DNA from: Paraburkholderia sp. Tr-20389
Lineage (GTDB): Bacteria > Pseudomonadota > Gammaproteobacteria > Burkholderiales > Burkholderiaceae
Length of the DNA stretch: 64,000 nt
NCBI RefSeq assembly: GCF_017104565.1
Contig: NZ_JAAGPD010000026.1
Location: 62,001 to 126,000 of the forward strand
Direction: 5' to 3'
Shown in pieces: positions 20,482 to 29,188 of the stretch. The position numbers and the translations under genes are program-made. The notes below the pieces were generated by a model, which saw nothing but the letters and a program-made list of their open reading frames with translations, was not told the DNA's origin and searched no databases. Within the stretch, counting starts at the first letter, position 1. Every line of letters begins with the position of its first letter.

Positions 20482-21120
20482 ATGAAAAAACTGCTCAGCA
20501 TTCTTTTCCTTTCGTTCGGCCTCGTTGCTAGCGCGGCGCATGCGGCGCCCGCTGCGCCCGTCGCCGGCAAGGACTACACCGTGCTGTCCGCGCCGCAGCC
20601 TGTCGAAGCGCCTGCCGGCAAGATCGAAGTCATCGAGTTCATGTGGTACGGCTGCCCGCACTGCAACGAGTTCGACCCGTATCTGGAAGCGTGGATCAAG
20701 AAGCAGGGCCCGGATGTCGTGTTCAAGCGCGTGCCCGTTGCGTTCCGCGACGACTTCATCCCGCACTCGAAGCTCTATCACGCAGTCGACGCGCTCGGCC
20801 TCGCGAACCAGCTCACGCCGACCATCTTCCACGAAATCCACGTCAACAAGAACTATCTGCTGACGCCGGAAGATCAGGCCAAATTCCTCGCGAAGAACGG
20901 CGTCGATTCGAAGAAGTTCATGGACGCGTACAACTCGTTCTCGACGCAAAGCGCGGTTCAGCGTGACAAGAAGCTGATGGAAGACTTCCGTATCGACGGC
21001 GTGCCCACGCTCGCCGTGCAGGGCAAGTACGAAACGGGCCCGGCGCAGACCAACAGCCTGCCCGGCACGATCCAGGTGCTCGACTACCTGGTCGCGCAGG
21101 TTCGCGCCAAGAAGATGTAA
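20482..21120 (+). CDS. dsbA: Thiol:disulfide interchange protein DsbA
   Basis: Periplasmic oxidase that introduces disulfide bonds into exported proteins. The 212-residue precursor has a signal peptide (MKKLLSILFLSFGLVASAAHA). The thioredoxin fold carries the CPHC active site (Cys58 and Cys61, in MWYGCPHCNEF) and the cis-Pro segment GVPTLAVQGKY. The start MKKLL at 20482 was chosen over an upstream in-frame codon because it begins the signal peptide. It sits after the SPOR gene and 17 bases before an SDR gene, probably in one transcript. Confidence 0.95.
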   Translation: MKKLLSILFLSFGLVASAAHAAPAAPVAGKDYTVLSAPQPVEAPAGKIEVIEFMWYGCPHCNEFDPYLEAWIKKQGPDVVFKRVPVAFRDDFIPHSKLYHAVDALGLANQLTPTIFHEIHVNKNYLLTPEDQAKFLAKNGVDSKKFMDAYNSFSTQSAVQRDKKLMEDFRIDGVPTLAVQGKYETGPAQTNSLPGTIQVLDYLVAQVRAKKM

Positions 21121-21137
21121 TTCCCACAAGCGCCGGT

Positions 21138-21908
21138 ATGAGTTCACCACTGAAGGTCTTCATCACCGGCGCGTCCAGTGGCATAGGCGAAGCGCTCGCC
21201 GCCGAATACGCGCGGCGCGGCGCGATCCTCGGCCTCGTTGCCCGCCGCGGCGACGCACTGGCCCGCTTCCAGCAGTCCCATCCCCAGAGCACCATCTCCG
21301 TGTATGCCGTCGACGTACGGGACGCGGACGCGCTCGCGCAAGCGGCGCAGCGGTTCATCGCCGAACACGGCTGCCCCGACATCGTGATCGCGAACGCGGG
21401 CATCAGCCGCGGCGCCGTCACGGGCCACGGCGATCTGCAGACGTTCCGCGACGTGATGGACATCAACTACTTCGGCATGGTCGCGACCTTCGAACCCTTC
21501 GCGCAAGCGATGATCGCGGCGCGCAAGGGCGCGCTCGTCGGCATTGCGAGCGTCGCGGGCGTGCGCGGCTTGCCGGGTTCGGGCGCGTACAGCGCGTCCA
21601 AATCGGCGGCGCTCAAGTATCTGGAAGCGCTGCGCGTCGAGATGCGGCCGCTCGGCGTGTCGGTAACGACGATCGCGCCAGGCTATATCCGCACGCCGAT
21701 GACCGCGCACAATCCATACGCCATGCCCTTCCTGATGGACGCGGACCGTTTCGCCGCCAAGGTCGCCGATGCGATAGCGCGCAAGAAGCGCTTTGCGATC
21801 TTCCCGTGGCAGATGCGCTTCGCGGCGATGCTGCTGCACGTCGCGCCGCGCTGGCTCTACGACGCCGTGTTCGAAAAGGCGCCACGCAAGCCGCGCGCCG
21901 CGCAGTAG
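21138..21908 (+). CDS. Short-chain dehydrogenase/reductase (SDR)
   Basis: A 256-residue classical SDR. It has the nucleotide-binding TGASSGIGE near residue 10, NAG in IANAGIS, catalytic Ser in GIASVAGVRG and YSASK as the Tyr/Lys pair. The C-terminal region (FPWQMRFAAMLLHVAPRWLYD) is hydrophobic and may sit at the membrane. Downstream of dsbA this gene is conserved in relatives, as I recall; the substrate is unknown. It ends 3 bases before the cobalamin-binding gene. Confidence 0.85.
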   Translation: MSSPLKVFITGASSGIGEALAAEYARRGAILGLVARRGDALARFQQSHPQSTISVYAVDVRDADALAQAAQRFIAEHGCPDIVIANAGISRGAVTGHGDLQTFRDVMDINYFGMVATFEPFAQAMIAARKGALVGIASVAGVRGLPGSGAYSASKSAALKYLEALRVEMRPLGVSVTTIAPGYIRTPMTAHNPYAMPFLMDADRFAAKVADAIARKKRFAIFPWQMRFAAMLLHVAPRWLYDAVFEKAPRKPRAAQ

Positions 21909-21911
21909 GTC

Positions 21912-22724
21912 ATGGCCACGCGTGCCGTCGATGCAGCCGGTGTCGAGCACGCGAAAGCGGAACGCGGCGCGCGCATCGTGTCGCTGGTGCCGAGTCTCAC
22001 CGAACTTCTGTTTGCATTGAAACTGGACGCGCAGATCGTCGGACGCACGGGCTTTTGCGTGCATCCGAGCGAGAAGGTGCGCCGCGTGCCGAAAACCGGC
22101 GGCACCAAAGCGGTGAAACTCGACGCCGTGCGCGCCCTGCAACCGACACATGTGATCGTCAATATCGACGAAAACGAGCGCGACACCGTGGAGCAACTGC
22201 GCGCGTTCGTGCCGCATATCGTCGTCACGCATCCGCTCGTACCGCACGACAACTTCGCCCTATACACGCTGTTAGGCGCGCTCTTCGATCGCGACGACGA
22301 AGCGCGCGCGTTGAGTCTCGCGCTACGGGCGCAACTGGACGCAGCGGCAGCGCGCGCATGGCCGCGGCAGAACGTGCTCTACGCGATCTGGCGCGAACCG
22401 TGGATGACGGTCGCGCGCGACACGTATATTTCCGCGATGCTGCGCCTCGTGAACTGGCACACGCTGCCCGACCTGCTCGGCGGCGACACGGGTGCGGCGC
22501 GCTATCCTTCGTTCGATCTCGATGCCGCGTGGCTTGCTGGCGCCGACCGCGTGTTGCTGTCGAGCGAGCCGTATCGCTTCACCAAGCAGCATTGCGATGC
22601 GCTCTCACAGGACGCACGGTTCAAAGGCAGGCGAATCGAACGGATCGACGGCGAAATGGTGTCGTGGTATGGCTCGCGTGCAATCGACGGCATCGCGTAT
22701 CTTGTGGACTACGCCAGCCGCTAG
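21912..22724 (+). CDS. Cobalamin-binding (BtuF-like) protein without signal peptide
   Basis: A 270-residue class III (helical-backbone) metal-receptor fold protein. SLVPSLTELLFALKL, VVGRTGFCVHP-like and PTHVIVNIDENERD segments match the BtuF/FepB group. Other marks are LYAIWREPWMTVARDTY and DRVLLSSEPYRF. Unlike E. coli BtuF there is no N-terminal signal sequence, so the protein looks cytoplasmic as written; an upstream start would run into the SDR gene 3 bases away. A role in B12 handling or corrinoid salvage is inferred from family only. Confidence 0.75.
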   Translation: MATRAVDAAGVEHAKAERGARIVSLVPSLTELLFALKLDAQIVGRTGFCVHPSEKVRRVPKTGGTKAVKLDAVRALQPTHVIVNIDENERDTVEQLRAFVPHIVVTHPLVPHDNFALYTLLGALFDRDDEARALSLALRAQLDAAAARAWPRQNVLYAIWREPWMTVARDTYISAMLRLVNWHTLPDLLGGDTGAARYPSFDLDAAWLAGADRVLLSSEPYRFTKQHCDALSQDARFKGRRIERIDGEMVSWYGSRAIDGIAYLVDYASR

Positions 22725-22950
22725 GCGAAATCGGCAGCCATATGGATATGCGGATTCAATTGTTGTCGCTGCCGTACGCCTTCGATAAGCTTGCGCCAGA
22801 ACCGGCCGAAGCTGACATCGACGTCGACATCGCGCGCCAGCGCCGGAACCGTTTCAGAGTGAATGCGTGACAGCCCGCCCGGAGCGCGCGTCGTTCGCAG
22901 CAGCCACGACGCCGCCCCGCCACGAACAATTCGAACTCCCGGGAGATCTT

Positions 22951-24549
22951 ATGCGTTTCAAGTTGCTTGCCGCCGCCGCGACGTTGACGGCCCTCGCCAT
23001 CTCGCCTGCGCTGTCCGTCGCGAAGCCGCTCACTGTCTGCACGGAATCGAGCCCGGACGGCTTCGACGTCGTCCAGTACAACTCGCTCGTCACGACCAAT
23101 GCATCGGCGGATGTGATCTTCAATTCGCTCGTGTCGTACGACGAGGCGGCAAAGAAGGTCGTGCCGTCGCTCGCCGACAAATGGGACGTGAGCGCCGACG
23201 GCCTCACCTACACGTTTCATCTGCGCCCGAACGTGCAGTTCCAGACCACCGACTACTTCAAGCCCACGCGCGCGCTGAACGCCGACGACGTGGTGTTCAC
23301 CTTCGACCGCATGCTCAACGAGAGCAATCCGTGGCACAAGGTGACGGGGGCGAGCGGCTTTCCGCATGCGCAATCGATGGGCCTCGTGAAGCTCATCAAG
23401 TCGGTGTCGAAGGTCGACGACAACACGGTCAAGTTCGAACTGAACGAGCCGAACGCGACTTTCGTGTCGATCCTGACGATGGGTTTCGCGTCGATCTACT
23501 CGGCTGAATACGCGGACCAGTTGCTCAAGGCGGACAAGACGGCCGACCTGAACGCGAAGCCGATCGGCACCGGTCCGTTCGTGCTGAAGACCTACACGAA
23601 AGATTCGATCATTCGCTATGACGTGAATCCGACGTACTGGGGGACGAAGCCGAAGATCGAGCGGCTGATCTACGCGATTACGCCCGACGCCGCCGTGCGC
23701 GCGCAAAAGGTGAAAGCCGGCGAATGCCAGATTGCGTTGTCGCCGAAGCCGCTGGATGTCGCCGATGCGAAGAAGGACAAGTCGCTCGCCGTCGTGCAGA
23801 CGCCCGCGTTCATGACCGCGTTCGTCGCATTGAACACGCAGAAGAAGCCGCTCGACAACCAGAAGGTGCGCGCCGCGCTGAACATGGCGTTCGACCGCAC
23901 GTCGTATCTGAAGGCGGTGTTCGACAACACCGCGACGCCCGCGAACAATCCGTATCCGCCGAATACGTGGAGCTACGACAAGGCCGTGAAGCCGTGGCCG
24001 TACGACACCGAAAAGGCCAGGAAGCTGCTGGCTGAAGCGGGCTATCCGAACGGCTTCGAAACGACGATCTGGGTGCGTCCGAACGGCAGCGTGCTGAATC
24101 CGAATCCGAAGGCGGGCGCGGAAATGCTGCAGGCGGACTTCGCGAAGATCGGCGTGAAGGCCGAGGTGAAGGTGATCGAATGGGGCGAGCTGATCAAGCA
24201 GGCCAAGCAGGGACAGCACGACACGCTGTTCATGGGCTGGGCCGGCGACAACGGCGACCCGGACAATTATCTGTCGCCGCTCTTCAGCTGCAATGCCGTG
24301 AAGTCGGGGATCAACTTCGCGCGCTACTGCGACCCGGAACTCGACAAGCTGATCGCGCAAGGCAAGGAAACCGCCGATCAGAGCAAACGCACGAAAGCGT
24401 ATGAAGCCGCGCAGCAGATCATCCACGACGAAGCGCTGTGGATTCCGTTGGGTTATCCGACGGCAGCCGCGATTACGCGCACGAACGTGAGCGGGTATCA
24501 CGTCAGTCCGTTCGGGCGGCAGAATTTTGGCGCGGTGACGGTGCAGTAG
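22951..24549 (+). CDS. Peptide ABC transporter substrate-binding protein (DppA-like)
   Basis: Periplasmic type-II binding protein of family SBP_bac_5, 532 residues, for dipeptides or related solutes. The signal peptide is MRFKLLAAAATLTALAISPALSVA, then KPLTVCTESSPDGFD typical of DppA. Conserved internal stretches are YDEAAKKVVPSLADKWDVS, NADDVVFTFDRM and IGTGPFVLKTY. The Cys pair in LFSCNAVKSG and ARYCDPELDKL resembles DppA. GGGAG precedes the ATG at 22951. No permease genes follow; transcription ends at the terminator 24 bases downstream, so it is an orphan binding protein here. Confidence 0.9.
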   Translation: MRFKLLAAAATLTALAISPALSVAKPLTVCTESSPDGFDVVQYNSLVTTNASADVIFNSLVSYDEAAKKVVPSLADKWDVSADGLTYTFHLRPNVQFQTTDYFKPTRALNADDVVFTFDRMLNESNPWHKVTGASGFPHAQSMGLVKLIKSVSKVDDNTVKFELNEPNATFVSILTMGFASIYSAEYADQLLKADKTADLNAKPIGTGPFVLKTYTKDSIIRYDVNPTYWGTKPKIERLIYAITPDAAVRAQKVKAGECQIALSPKPLDVADAKKDKSLAVVQTPAFMTAFVALNTQKKPLDNQKVRAALNMAFDRTSYLKAVFDNTATPANNPYPPNTWSYDKAVKPWPYDTEKARKLLAEAGYPNGFETTIWVRPNGSVLNPNPKAGAEMLQADFAKIGVKAEVKVIEWGELIKQAKQGQHDTLFMGWAGDNGDPDNYLSPLFSCNAVKSGINFARYCDPELDKLIAQGKETADQSKRTKAYEAAQQIIHDEALWIPLGYPTAAAITRTNVSGYHVSPFGRQNFGAVTVQ

Positions 24550-24572
24550 TCGTCACGACACATCGATCCATC

Positions 24573-24608
24573 AAAAAAGCCCGGTCGCGAAATGCGGCCG
24601 GGCTTTTT
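24573..24608. terminator. Bidirectional terminator
   Basis: GCCCGG (24579-24584) pairs with CCGGGC (24598-24603), flanked by AAAAAA and TTTTT, giving U tracts in both directions. It separates the convergent peptide-binding-protein and MBL genes. Confidence 0.85.
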
Positions 24609-24646
24609 ACTTGGGTGCGTGCGCGTTTAGCGCCGCACTGCGAGCT

Positions 24647-25720
24647 TCACTTCACGCTGAAACGAATCACGCCATCCTCGCCCTGCGAACGCTTCAACTC
24701 GCCTTGCAGCCACAGCAGATGCAGGTGCGCGAGCGCCTCGCCCATCGCGAACGTCATCTGGTGAATGTCGAGCGCGCGCTTGAACATGATCGGAACGATA
24801 TCCGCCGCGCTGCATGGCTTGTCCGCGCAAGCCTCGCGCACTTCCGCCAGCCGCGCCGTGTGGTGATCGCGAAGCTGCCCGATACGCGTGTGCAGTCCGC
24901 GAAACGGCTTGCCGTGCGAAGGGAGCACGAGCGTGTCAGCGGCCATCGTTTCGTAGCGGCCGAGCGAACCGAGATACAACGCGAGCGGATTGCCTTCCGG
25001 CTCGATATCGAACACCGAGACGTTCGTCGAAATGCGCGGCAACACCATGTCGCCGGAGATCAACACGCCATCGGCTTCCGCATGCAACGCGCAATGCTCC
25101 GGCGAATGACCGAAGCCCGTCACGACACGCCACGTGCGCCCGCCGATCGACAACGCATCGCCCTCACGCAGCCGCCGGTACTGACCCGGCACAGCCGGCA
25201 CCAGGTTCGCGTAATAGCTCTTCCGATTGCGCAGTTTGTCGAGCGATGCCTCGTCGCGCAGACCATGCCGCGCAAAATGACGCGCCGCGCCCGCTCCGCC
25301 TGCGTTCGAACCGTCGCCCGCCGCCATCACGCGGCCCAGCATGTACTCGCCGAGGGTGATCCACAGACGCACGTTCCAGCGCTTCTTGTCGCCGCCTTCG
25401 CACAGCCAGTTCGCGAGACCGAGGTGGTCCGGATGGCAATGCGTGACGATCACGCGCAGCACGGGCAAGCCTTCGAGCGCCGTGTCGAACAGCGTTTCCC
25501 AGTTCGCCTTGATCTCGTCGGAGGCGATGCCGCAGTCGACGATCGTCCAGCCCTTCTGTCCGTCGATCTCGTCGCGCAGCAGCCACAGGTTGATGTGATC
25601 GAGCGCGAACGGCAGCGGCATGCGCAGCCAGTAGACGCCCGGTGCGACTTCCTGGGTCGTGCCGGCGGCGGGCATCCCGTCAGCGAATGGATAGTCGAGT
25701 TGGTGTTCGAGAGCATTCAT
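24647..25720 (-). CDS. MBL-fold metallo-hydrolase
   Basis: A 357-residue metallo-beta-lactamase-fold protein with the dinuclear zinc motif THCHPDH (HxHxDH). Later ligands are in FGHSPEHCAL, ISGDMVLPRI and LPSHGKPF. A C-terminal helical extension (~residues 270-357, with HQMTFAMGEALAHLHLL) resembles the BLACT-winged-helix tail of LACTB2-like proteins. It is divergent from a LiuR-like regulator across 166 bases and may be under its control. In related genomes such genes sit with acyl-CoA catabolic genes; a thioesterase or hydrolase role is inference. Confidence 0.82.
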   Translation of the reverse strand: MNALEHQLDYPFADGMPAAGTTQEVAPGVYWLRMPLPFALDHINLWLLRDEIDGQKGWTIVDCGIASDEIKANWETLFDTALEGLPVLRVIVTHCHPDHLGLANWLCEGGDKKRWNVRLWITLGEYMLGRVMAAGDGSNAGGAGAARHFARHGLRDEASLDKLRNRKSYYANLVPAVPGQYRRLREGDALSIGGRTWRVVTGFGHSPEHCALHAEADGVLISGDMVLPRISTNVSVFDIEPEGNPLALYLGSLGRYETMAADTLVLPSHGKPFRGLHTRIGQLRDHHTARLAEVREACADKPCSAADIVPIMFKRALDIHQMTFAMGEALAHLHLLWLQGELKRSQGEDGVIRFSVK

Positions 25721-25785
25721 CGTGGGGTTTCCTTCGTCGGCTGCATGTCGGTGACATATTGCAGCGTGGTTGCGCTTTGTTGAGG

Positions 25786-25816
25786 TTGACGATAACGTAA
25801 ACGTCGATTCTAACGT
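25786..25816 (+). promoter_or_regulatory. MerR-type promoter/operator for the liuR gene
   Basis: A near-palindrome of 22 bp (25786-25807) is centred on ACGT; 8 of 11 base pairs match, with GACG and CGTC arms. It begins with a -35-like TTGACG, and TAACGT follows after exactly 19 bases (25811-25816). A 19-bp spacer containing the dyad is the hallmark of MerR-regulated promoters. It lies between the divergent MBL and MerR genes. Confidence 0.55.
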
Positions 25817-25886
25817 TCAATCCGTTTTCGTGCCCGGCCGTCGGACCAAACGGGCGCGACGACTATGCCGCGCTGAAGATTCCGCG

Positions 25887-26345
25887 ATGAACACCCAATA
25901 CACGCAATACACGATCACCGAGCTGGCCCGCGAATTCGACGTGACACCACGTGCGATCCGCTTCTACGAAGATCAGGGTTTACTCTCACCGAGCCGCGAA
26001 GGTTCGAGCGGACTGCGCCGCGTGTACTCGGGCCGCGACCGCACGCGGCTGCGGCTGACGCTGCGCGGCAAGCGGCTGGGGTTCACGTTGTCGGAAATCC
26101 GCGATCTGCTCGACCTGTACGATTCGCCGACGGATACCTTGCCGCAGTTGCAGGCGTTTCTCGCGACGGTGGTCCAGCATCGCGAAGTGCTCGAACGTCA
26201 GCGCGAAGATCTGAATGCAACGCTCGAAGACCTCGCGCAATACGAAGCGCAGGCACGCGCGCTGCTCGAAAGCGGCACGCGCGGCGACGGTTATGGCGGC
26301 GCTGAAAAGCCCGCGCACGAAGACGCGCTGAAAGAAAAATCGTGA
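25887..26345 (+). CDS. liuR: MerR family transcriptional regulator, LiuR-like
   Basis: A 152-residue regulator. The N-terminal MerR winged helix reads TITELAREFDVTPRAIRFYEDQGLL, then RVYSGRDRTRLRLTLRGKRLGF and SEIRDLLDLYD, followed by a coiled-coil dimerisation helix (HREVLERQREDLNATLEDL). It lacks the Cys set of metal-sensing MerR proteins. The sequence resembles LiuR, which controls branched-chain amino acid (leucine/isovalerate) degradation genes in proteobacteria. The liu structural genes are not adjacent here; the nearest fitting genes are thiolase, acyl-CoA dehydrogenase and the HMG-CoA lyase at 43.6 kb. A matching MerR-type promoter lies upstream. Confidence 0.75.
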   Translation: MNTQYTQYTITELAREFDVTPRAIRFYEDQGLLSPSREGSSGLRRVYSGRDRTRLRLTLRGKRLGFTLSEIRDLLDLYDSPTDTLPQLQAFLATVVQHREVLERQREDLNATLEDLAQYEAQARALLESGTRGDGYGGAEKPAHEDALKEKS

Positions 26346-26543
26346 TGCGGAGATAGCGCGACAAACGCGGCAGTAGGCGCGGCATTGCATGAAGATGCGC
26401 CGAACGCCACGCAACACGCAGTCAAGACGATATGCCGGCGCCGCGCCCAAAAGGCTCACGAGCGTCTCGCAAGCTCACCCGGGCGATACAATCGCGGGAG
26501 TCTTCACGACATTGAGCGAACACTGAGCGAATGCACGGTCGAC

Positions 26544-28352
26544 ATGAATCACTTTCCCAAACTGCTGTCGTCACAGATCGGCTTCGACGTCGCGGAGACG
26601 CTGCTCGCGGGGTTCGACCGGCATTACTGCATCTTCCGCGAAGCCGCGATCCGCGCCAAAGACCTCTTCGAAGCCGCCGACTGGCACGGCCTGCAAAAAC
26701 TCGCGCGCGAGCGCATCACGTCGTATGACGAACGCGTGCGCGAGTGCATCGTCAAGCTCGAAGACGAGTACGACGCGGAGAACATCGACGACGACGTGTG
26801 GCAGCAGATCAAGCTGCACTACATCGGTCTGTTGACGACACATCGGCAGCCCGAATGCGCGGAGACGTTCTTCAATTCGGTGTGCTGCCATATCCTGCAT
26901 CGCTCGTACTTCAACAACGACTTCATCTTCGTGCGGCCGGCGATTTCGACCGAGTACATCGAGAACGACGAGCCCGCCGCGAAGCCGACGTATCGCGCGT
27001 ATTACCCCGGCAGGGACGGCCTCGCCGTCACGCTGGAGCGCATCGTCACGAACTTTCAGCTGAACCCGCCGTTCGAGGATCTGACGCGCGACGTGCAATG
27101 TGTGATGCAGGCGCTGCGCGACAACTTCGGCACGTTCAACGAAGCGCCCAATTTCCAGATTCACGTGCTGTCGTCGCTGTTCTTCCGAAACAAGGCGGCG
27201 TACATCATCGGGCGCATCATCAACGGCGATACGATGGTGCCGTTCGCGTTGCCGATCCATCACGTGAAGCCGGGCCTGCTCGCGCTAGATGCGCTGCTCT
27301 GCAAGCGCGACCAGTTGCTGATCATTTTCAGCTTCGCGCATTCGTACTTCCTCGTCGATATGGAAGTGCCGTCCGCGTATGTCGAGTTTCTCGGCAGCAT
27401 TCTGCACGGCAAGCCGAAGGCGGAGATTTATACGTCATTGGGATTGCAGAAGCAGGGCAAGAATCTCTTCTACCGCGATCTGCTGCGGCATCTGAAACAT
27501 TCGAGCGACCGGTTCATCATCGCGCCCGGTATCAAGGGCATGGTGATGCTCGTGTTCACGCTGCCGTCGTTTCCGTACGTGTTCAAGCTCATCAAGGACG
27601 CGTTTCCGCCGCCGAAAGAAACGACCCGCGAACAGGTGGTCGGCAAGTATCAGCTCGTCAAGCGACATGACCGTCTGGGACGCATGGCCGACACGCTCGA
27701 ATATTCGAGCGTCGCGTTGCCGCTATCGCGCCTCGACGATGCGCTCATTCGCGAACTCGAAAGAGAAGCGCCTTCGATGCTCGAATACGAAGGCGGCAAT
27801 CTGGTCATCCGGCATGTGTATATCGAGCGGCGCATGGTGCCGCTCAACATCTTCCTGCAGAACGGCACGGATGCCGACATCGAACACGGCATCCGCGAAT
27901 ACGGCGACGCGGTGAAGGAACTGATGCAGGCGAACATCTTCCCCGGCGACATGTTGTACAAGAACTTCGGCGTCACGCGGCACGGACGCGTCGTGTTCTA
28001 CGACTACGACGAAATCGAATATCTCACCGATTGCAATGTGCGCGCGGTGCCGCCGCCGCGCAACGAGGAAGACGAGATGTCGGGCGAGCCGTGGTATTCG
28101 GTGGGGCCGCACGATATTTTTCCGGAGACGTACAACACTTTCCTGCTCGGCGATCCGCGCGTGCGCGAATCTTTTCTGAAGCATCACGCGGATTTCTTCG
28201 ATCCCGCACTGTGGCAAAAGCAGAAGGATCACATTCTGCGGGGCGAGTTGCCCGACTTTTATCCCTACGATCGCAGCCTGCGTTTCTCCATCCGCTACCC
28301 GGAAAGGTTCGCTGCCGATCACGCTACCGCGCAGGCGGAACGCGCAGCTTGA
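26544..28352 (+). CDS. aceK: Isocitrate dehydrogenase kinase/phosphatase
   Basis: Bifunctional enzyme that phosphorylates and inactivates isocitrate dehydrogenase during growth on acetate or fatty acids, and reverses this, steering carbon to the glyoxylate shunt. The 602-residue protein has the family's N-terminal regulatory half and a C-terminal kinase-like half containing [19 protein letters not shown] (ATP-binding region), [22 protein letters not shown] (catalytic-loop equivalent, residues ~470-495) and [19 protein letters not shown]. The start [10 protein letters not shown] at 26544 gives the expected length. No aceA or aceB is adjacent; it stands between liuR and carbonic anhydrase. Confidence 0.95.
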   Translation: MNHFPKLLSSQIGFDVAETLLAGFDRHYCIFREAAIRAKDLFEAADWHGLQKLARERITSYDERVRECIVKLEDEYDAENIDDDVWQQIKLHYIGLLTTHRQPECAETFFNSVCCHILHRSYFNNDFIFVRPAISTEYIENDEPAAKPTYRAYYPGRDGLAVTLERIVTNFQLNPPFEDLTRDVQCVMQALRDNFGTFNEAPNFQIHVLSSLFFRNKAAYIIGRIINGDTMVPFALPIHHVKPGLLALDALLCKRDQLLIIFSFAHSYFLVDMEVPSAYVEFLGSILHGKPKAEIYTSLGLQKQGKNLFYRDLLRHLKHSSDRFIIAPGIKGMVMLVFTLPSFPYVFKLIKDAFPPPKETTREQVVGKYQLVKRHDRLGRMADTLEYSSVALPLSRLDDALIRELEREAPSMLEYEGGNLVIRHVYIERRMVPLNIFLQNGTDADIEHGIREYGDAVKELMQANIFPGDMLYKNFGVTRHGRVVFYDYDEIEYLTDCNVRAVPPPRNEEDEMSGEPWYSVGPHDIFPETYNTFLLGDPRVRESFLKHHADFFDPALWQKQKDHILRGELPDFYPYDRSLRFSIRYPERFAADHATAQAERAA

Positions 28353-28411
28353 AAAGGCGCACCGTCCGCAATTGAACAACATCGACCATCCCGATCGAAC
28401 TGAAACGAATC

Positions 28412-29188
28412 ATGACTACGAACGCCTCTTCCGCTGAACATCCCCTCGCCCATCTCTTCGCGAACAACGAGGCGTGGGTCACACACAAGCTCGAAGACGA
28501 CCCCGAGTTTTTCTCGCGGCTCGCGCACCAGCAGGCGCCTGAATACTTGTGGATCGGCTGCGCGGATTCGCGCGTGCCCGCCAACGAGATCATCGGCCTG
28601 CCGCCCGGCGAAGTGTTCGTTCACCGCAATATCGCGAACGTCGTCGTGCACTCGGACCTGAACTGTCTGTCCGTCGTCCAGTTCGCCGTCGATCTGCTGA
28701 AGATCAAGCACATCATGGTGGTCGGCCATTACGGCTGCTCGGGCGTCGGCGCCGCGCTGCACGGCCGCCGCGTGGGTCTCGCGGACAACTGGCTGCATCA
28801 CGTGCAGGACGTGCGCACGAAGCACGCAACGCTTCTCGAAGAATGGCCGATGGGCGAAGCACGGCATCGCCGCCTCGTCGAACTGAACACGATCGAACAG
28901 GTGGTCAACGTGTGCCGCACGACCATTCTCAACGACGCGTGGGCACGCGGCCAGGACCTCACCGTTCACGGCTGGGTCTACGGCGTTCACGACGGCCGCG
29001 TGCGCGATCTCGGCATGACGGTGAAGGACCCCGCAAAGCTCGAAGAGACCTACACGAGCTGCGTCGCAGCCGTCTCGGCGAGCCGCGCGCATACGGCTGA
29101 CAACGACGTGGTCGCCGCCGACGCCGCGAAGCTCGGCGACGTGACCGCCGTCGTTCACGGTGTTATCAAGGAGATGAAACATGAGTGA
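28412..29188 (+). CDS. can: Beta-class carbonic anhydrase
   Basis: Interconverts CO2 and bicarbonate, supplying bicarbonate to carboxylases. The 258-residue protein has the zinc ligands of the beta class: Cys50 and Asp52 in CADSRVPANE, and His106 and Cys109 in GHYGCSGVG. It is close to E. coli Can (CynT2) in length and motifs, with a C-terminal extension of about 40 residues. Its last 8 bases overlap the start of the thiolase gene, and the thiolase ribosome site (AAGGAG) lies inside this gene, so the two are translationally coupled. Confidence 0.92.
   Translation: MTTNASSAEHPLAHLFANNEAWVTHKLEDDPEFFSRLAHQQAPEYLWIGCADSRVPANEIIGLPPGEVFVHRNIANVVVHSDLNCLSVVQFAVDLLKIKHIMVVGHYGCSGVGAALHGRRVGLADNWLHHVQDVRTKHATLLEEWPMGEARHRRLVELNTIEQVVNVCRTTILNDAWARGQDLTVHGWVYGVHDGRVRDLGMTVKDPAKLEETYTSCVAAVSASRAHTADNDVVAADAAKLGDVTAVVHGVIKEMKHE

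Noticed and set aside
22756-24501. 581-codon open frame antisense to the peptide-binding protein
   Set aside because: Arg/His-rich with no motif; the plus-strand frame has a signal peptide and family motifs.
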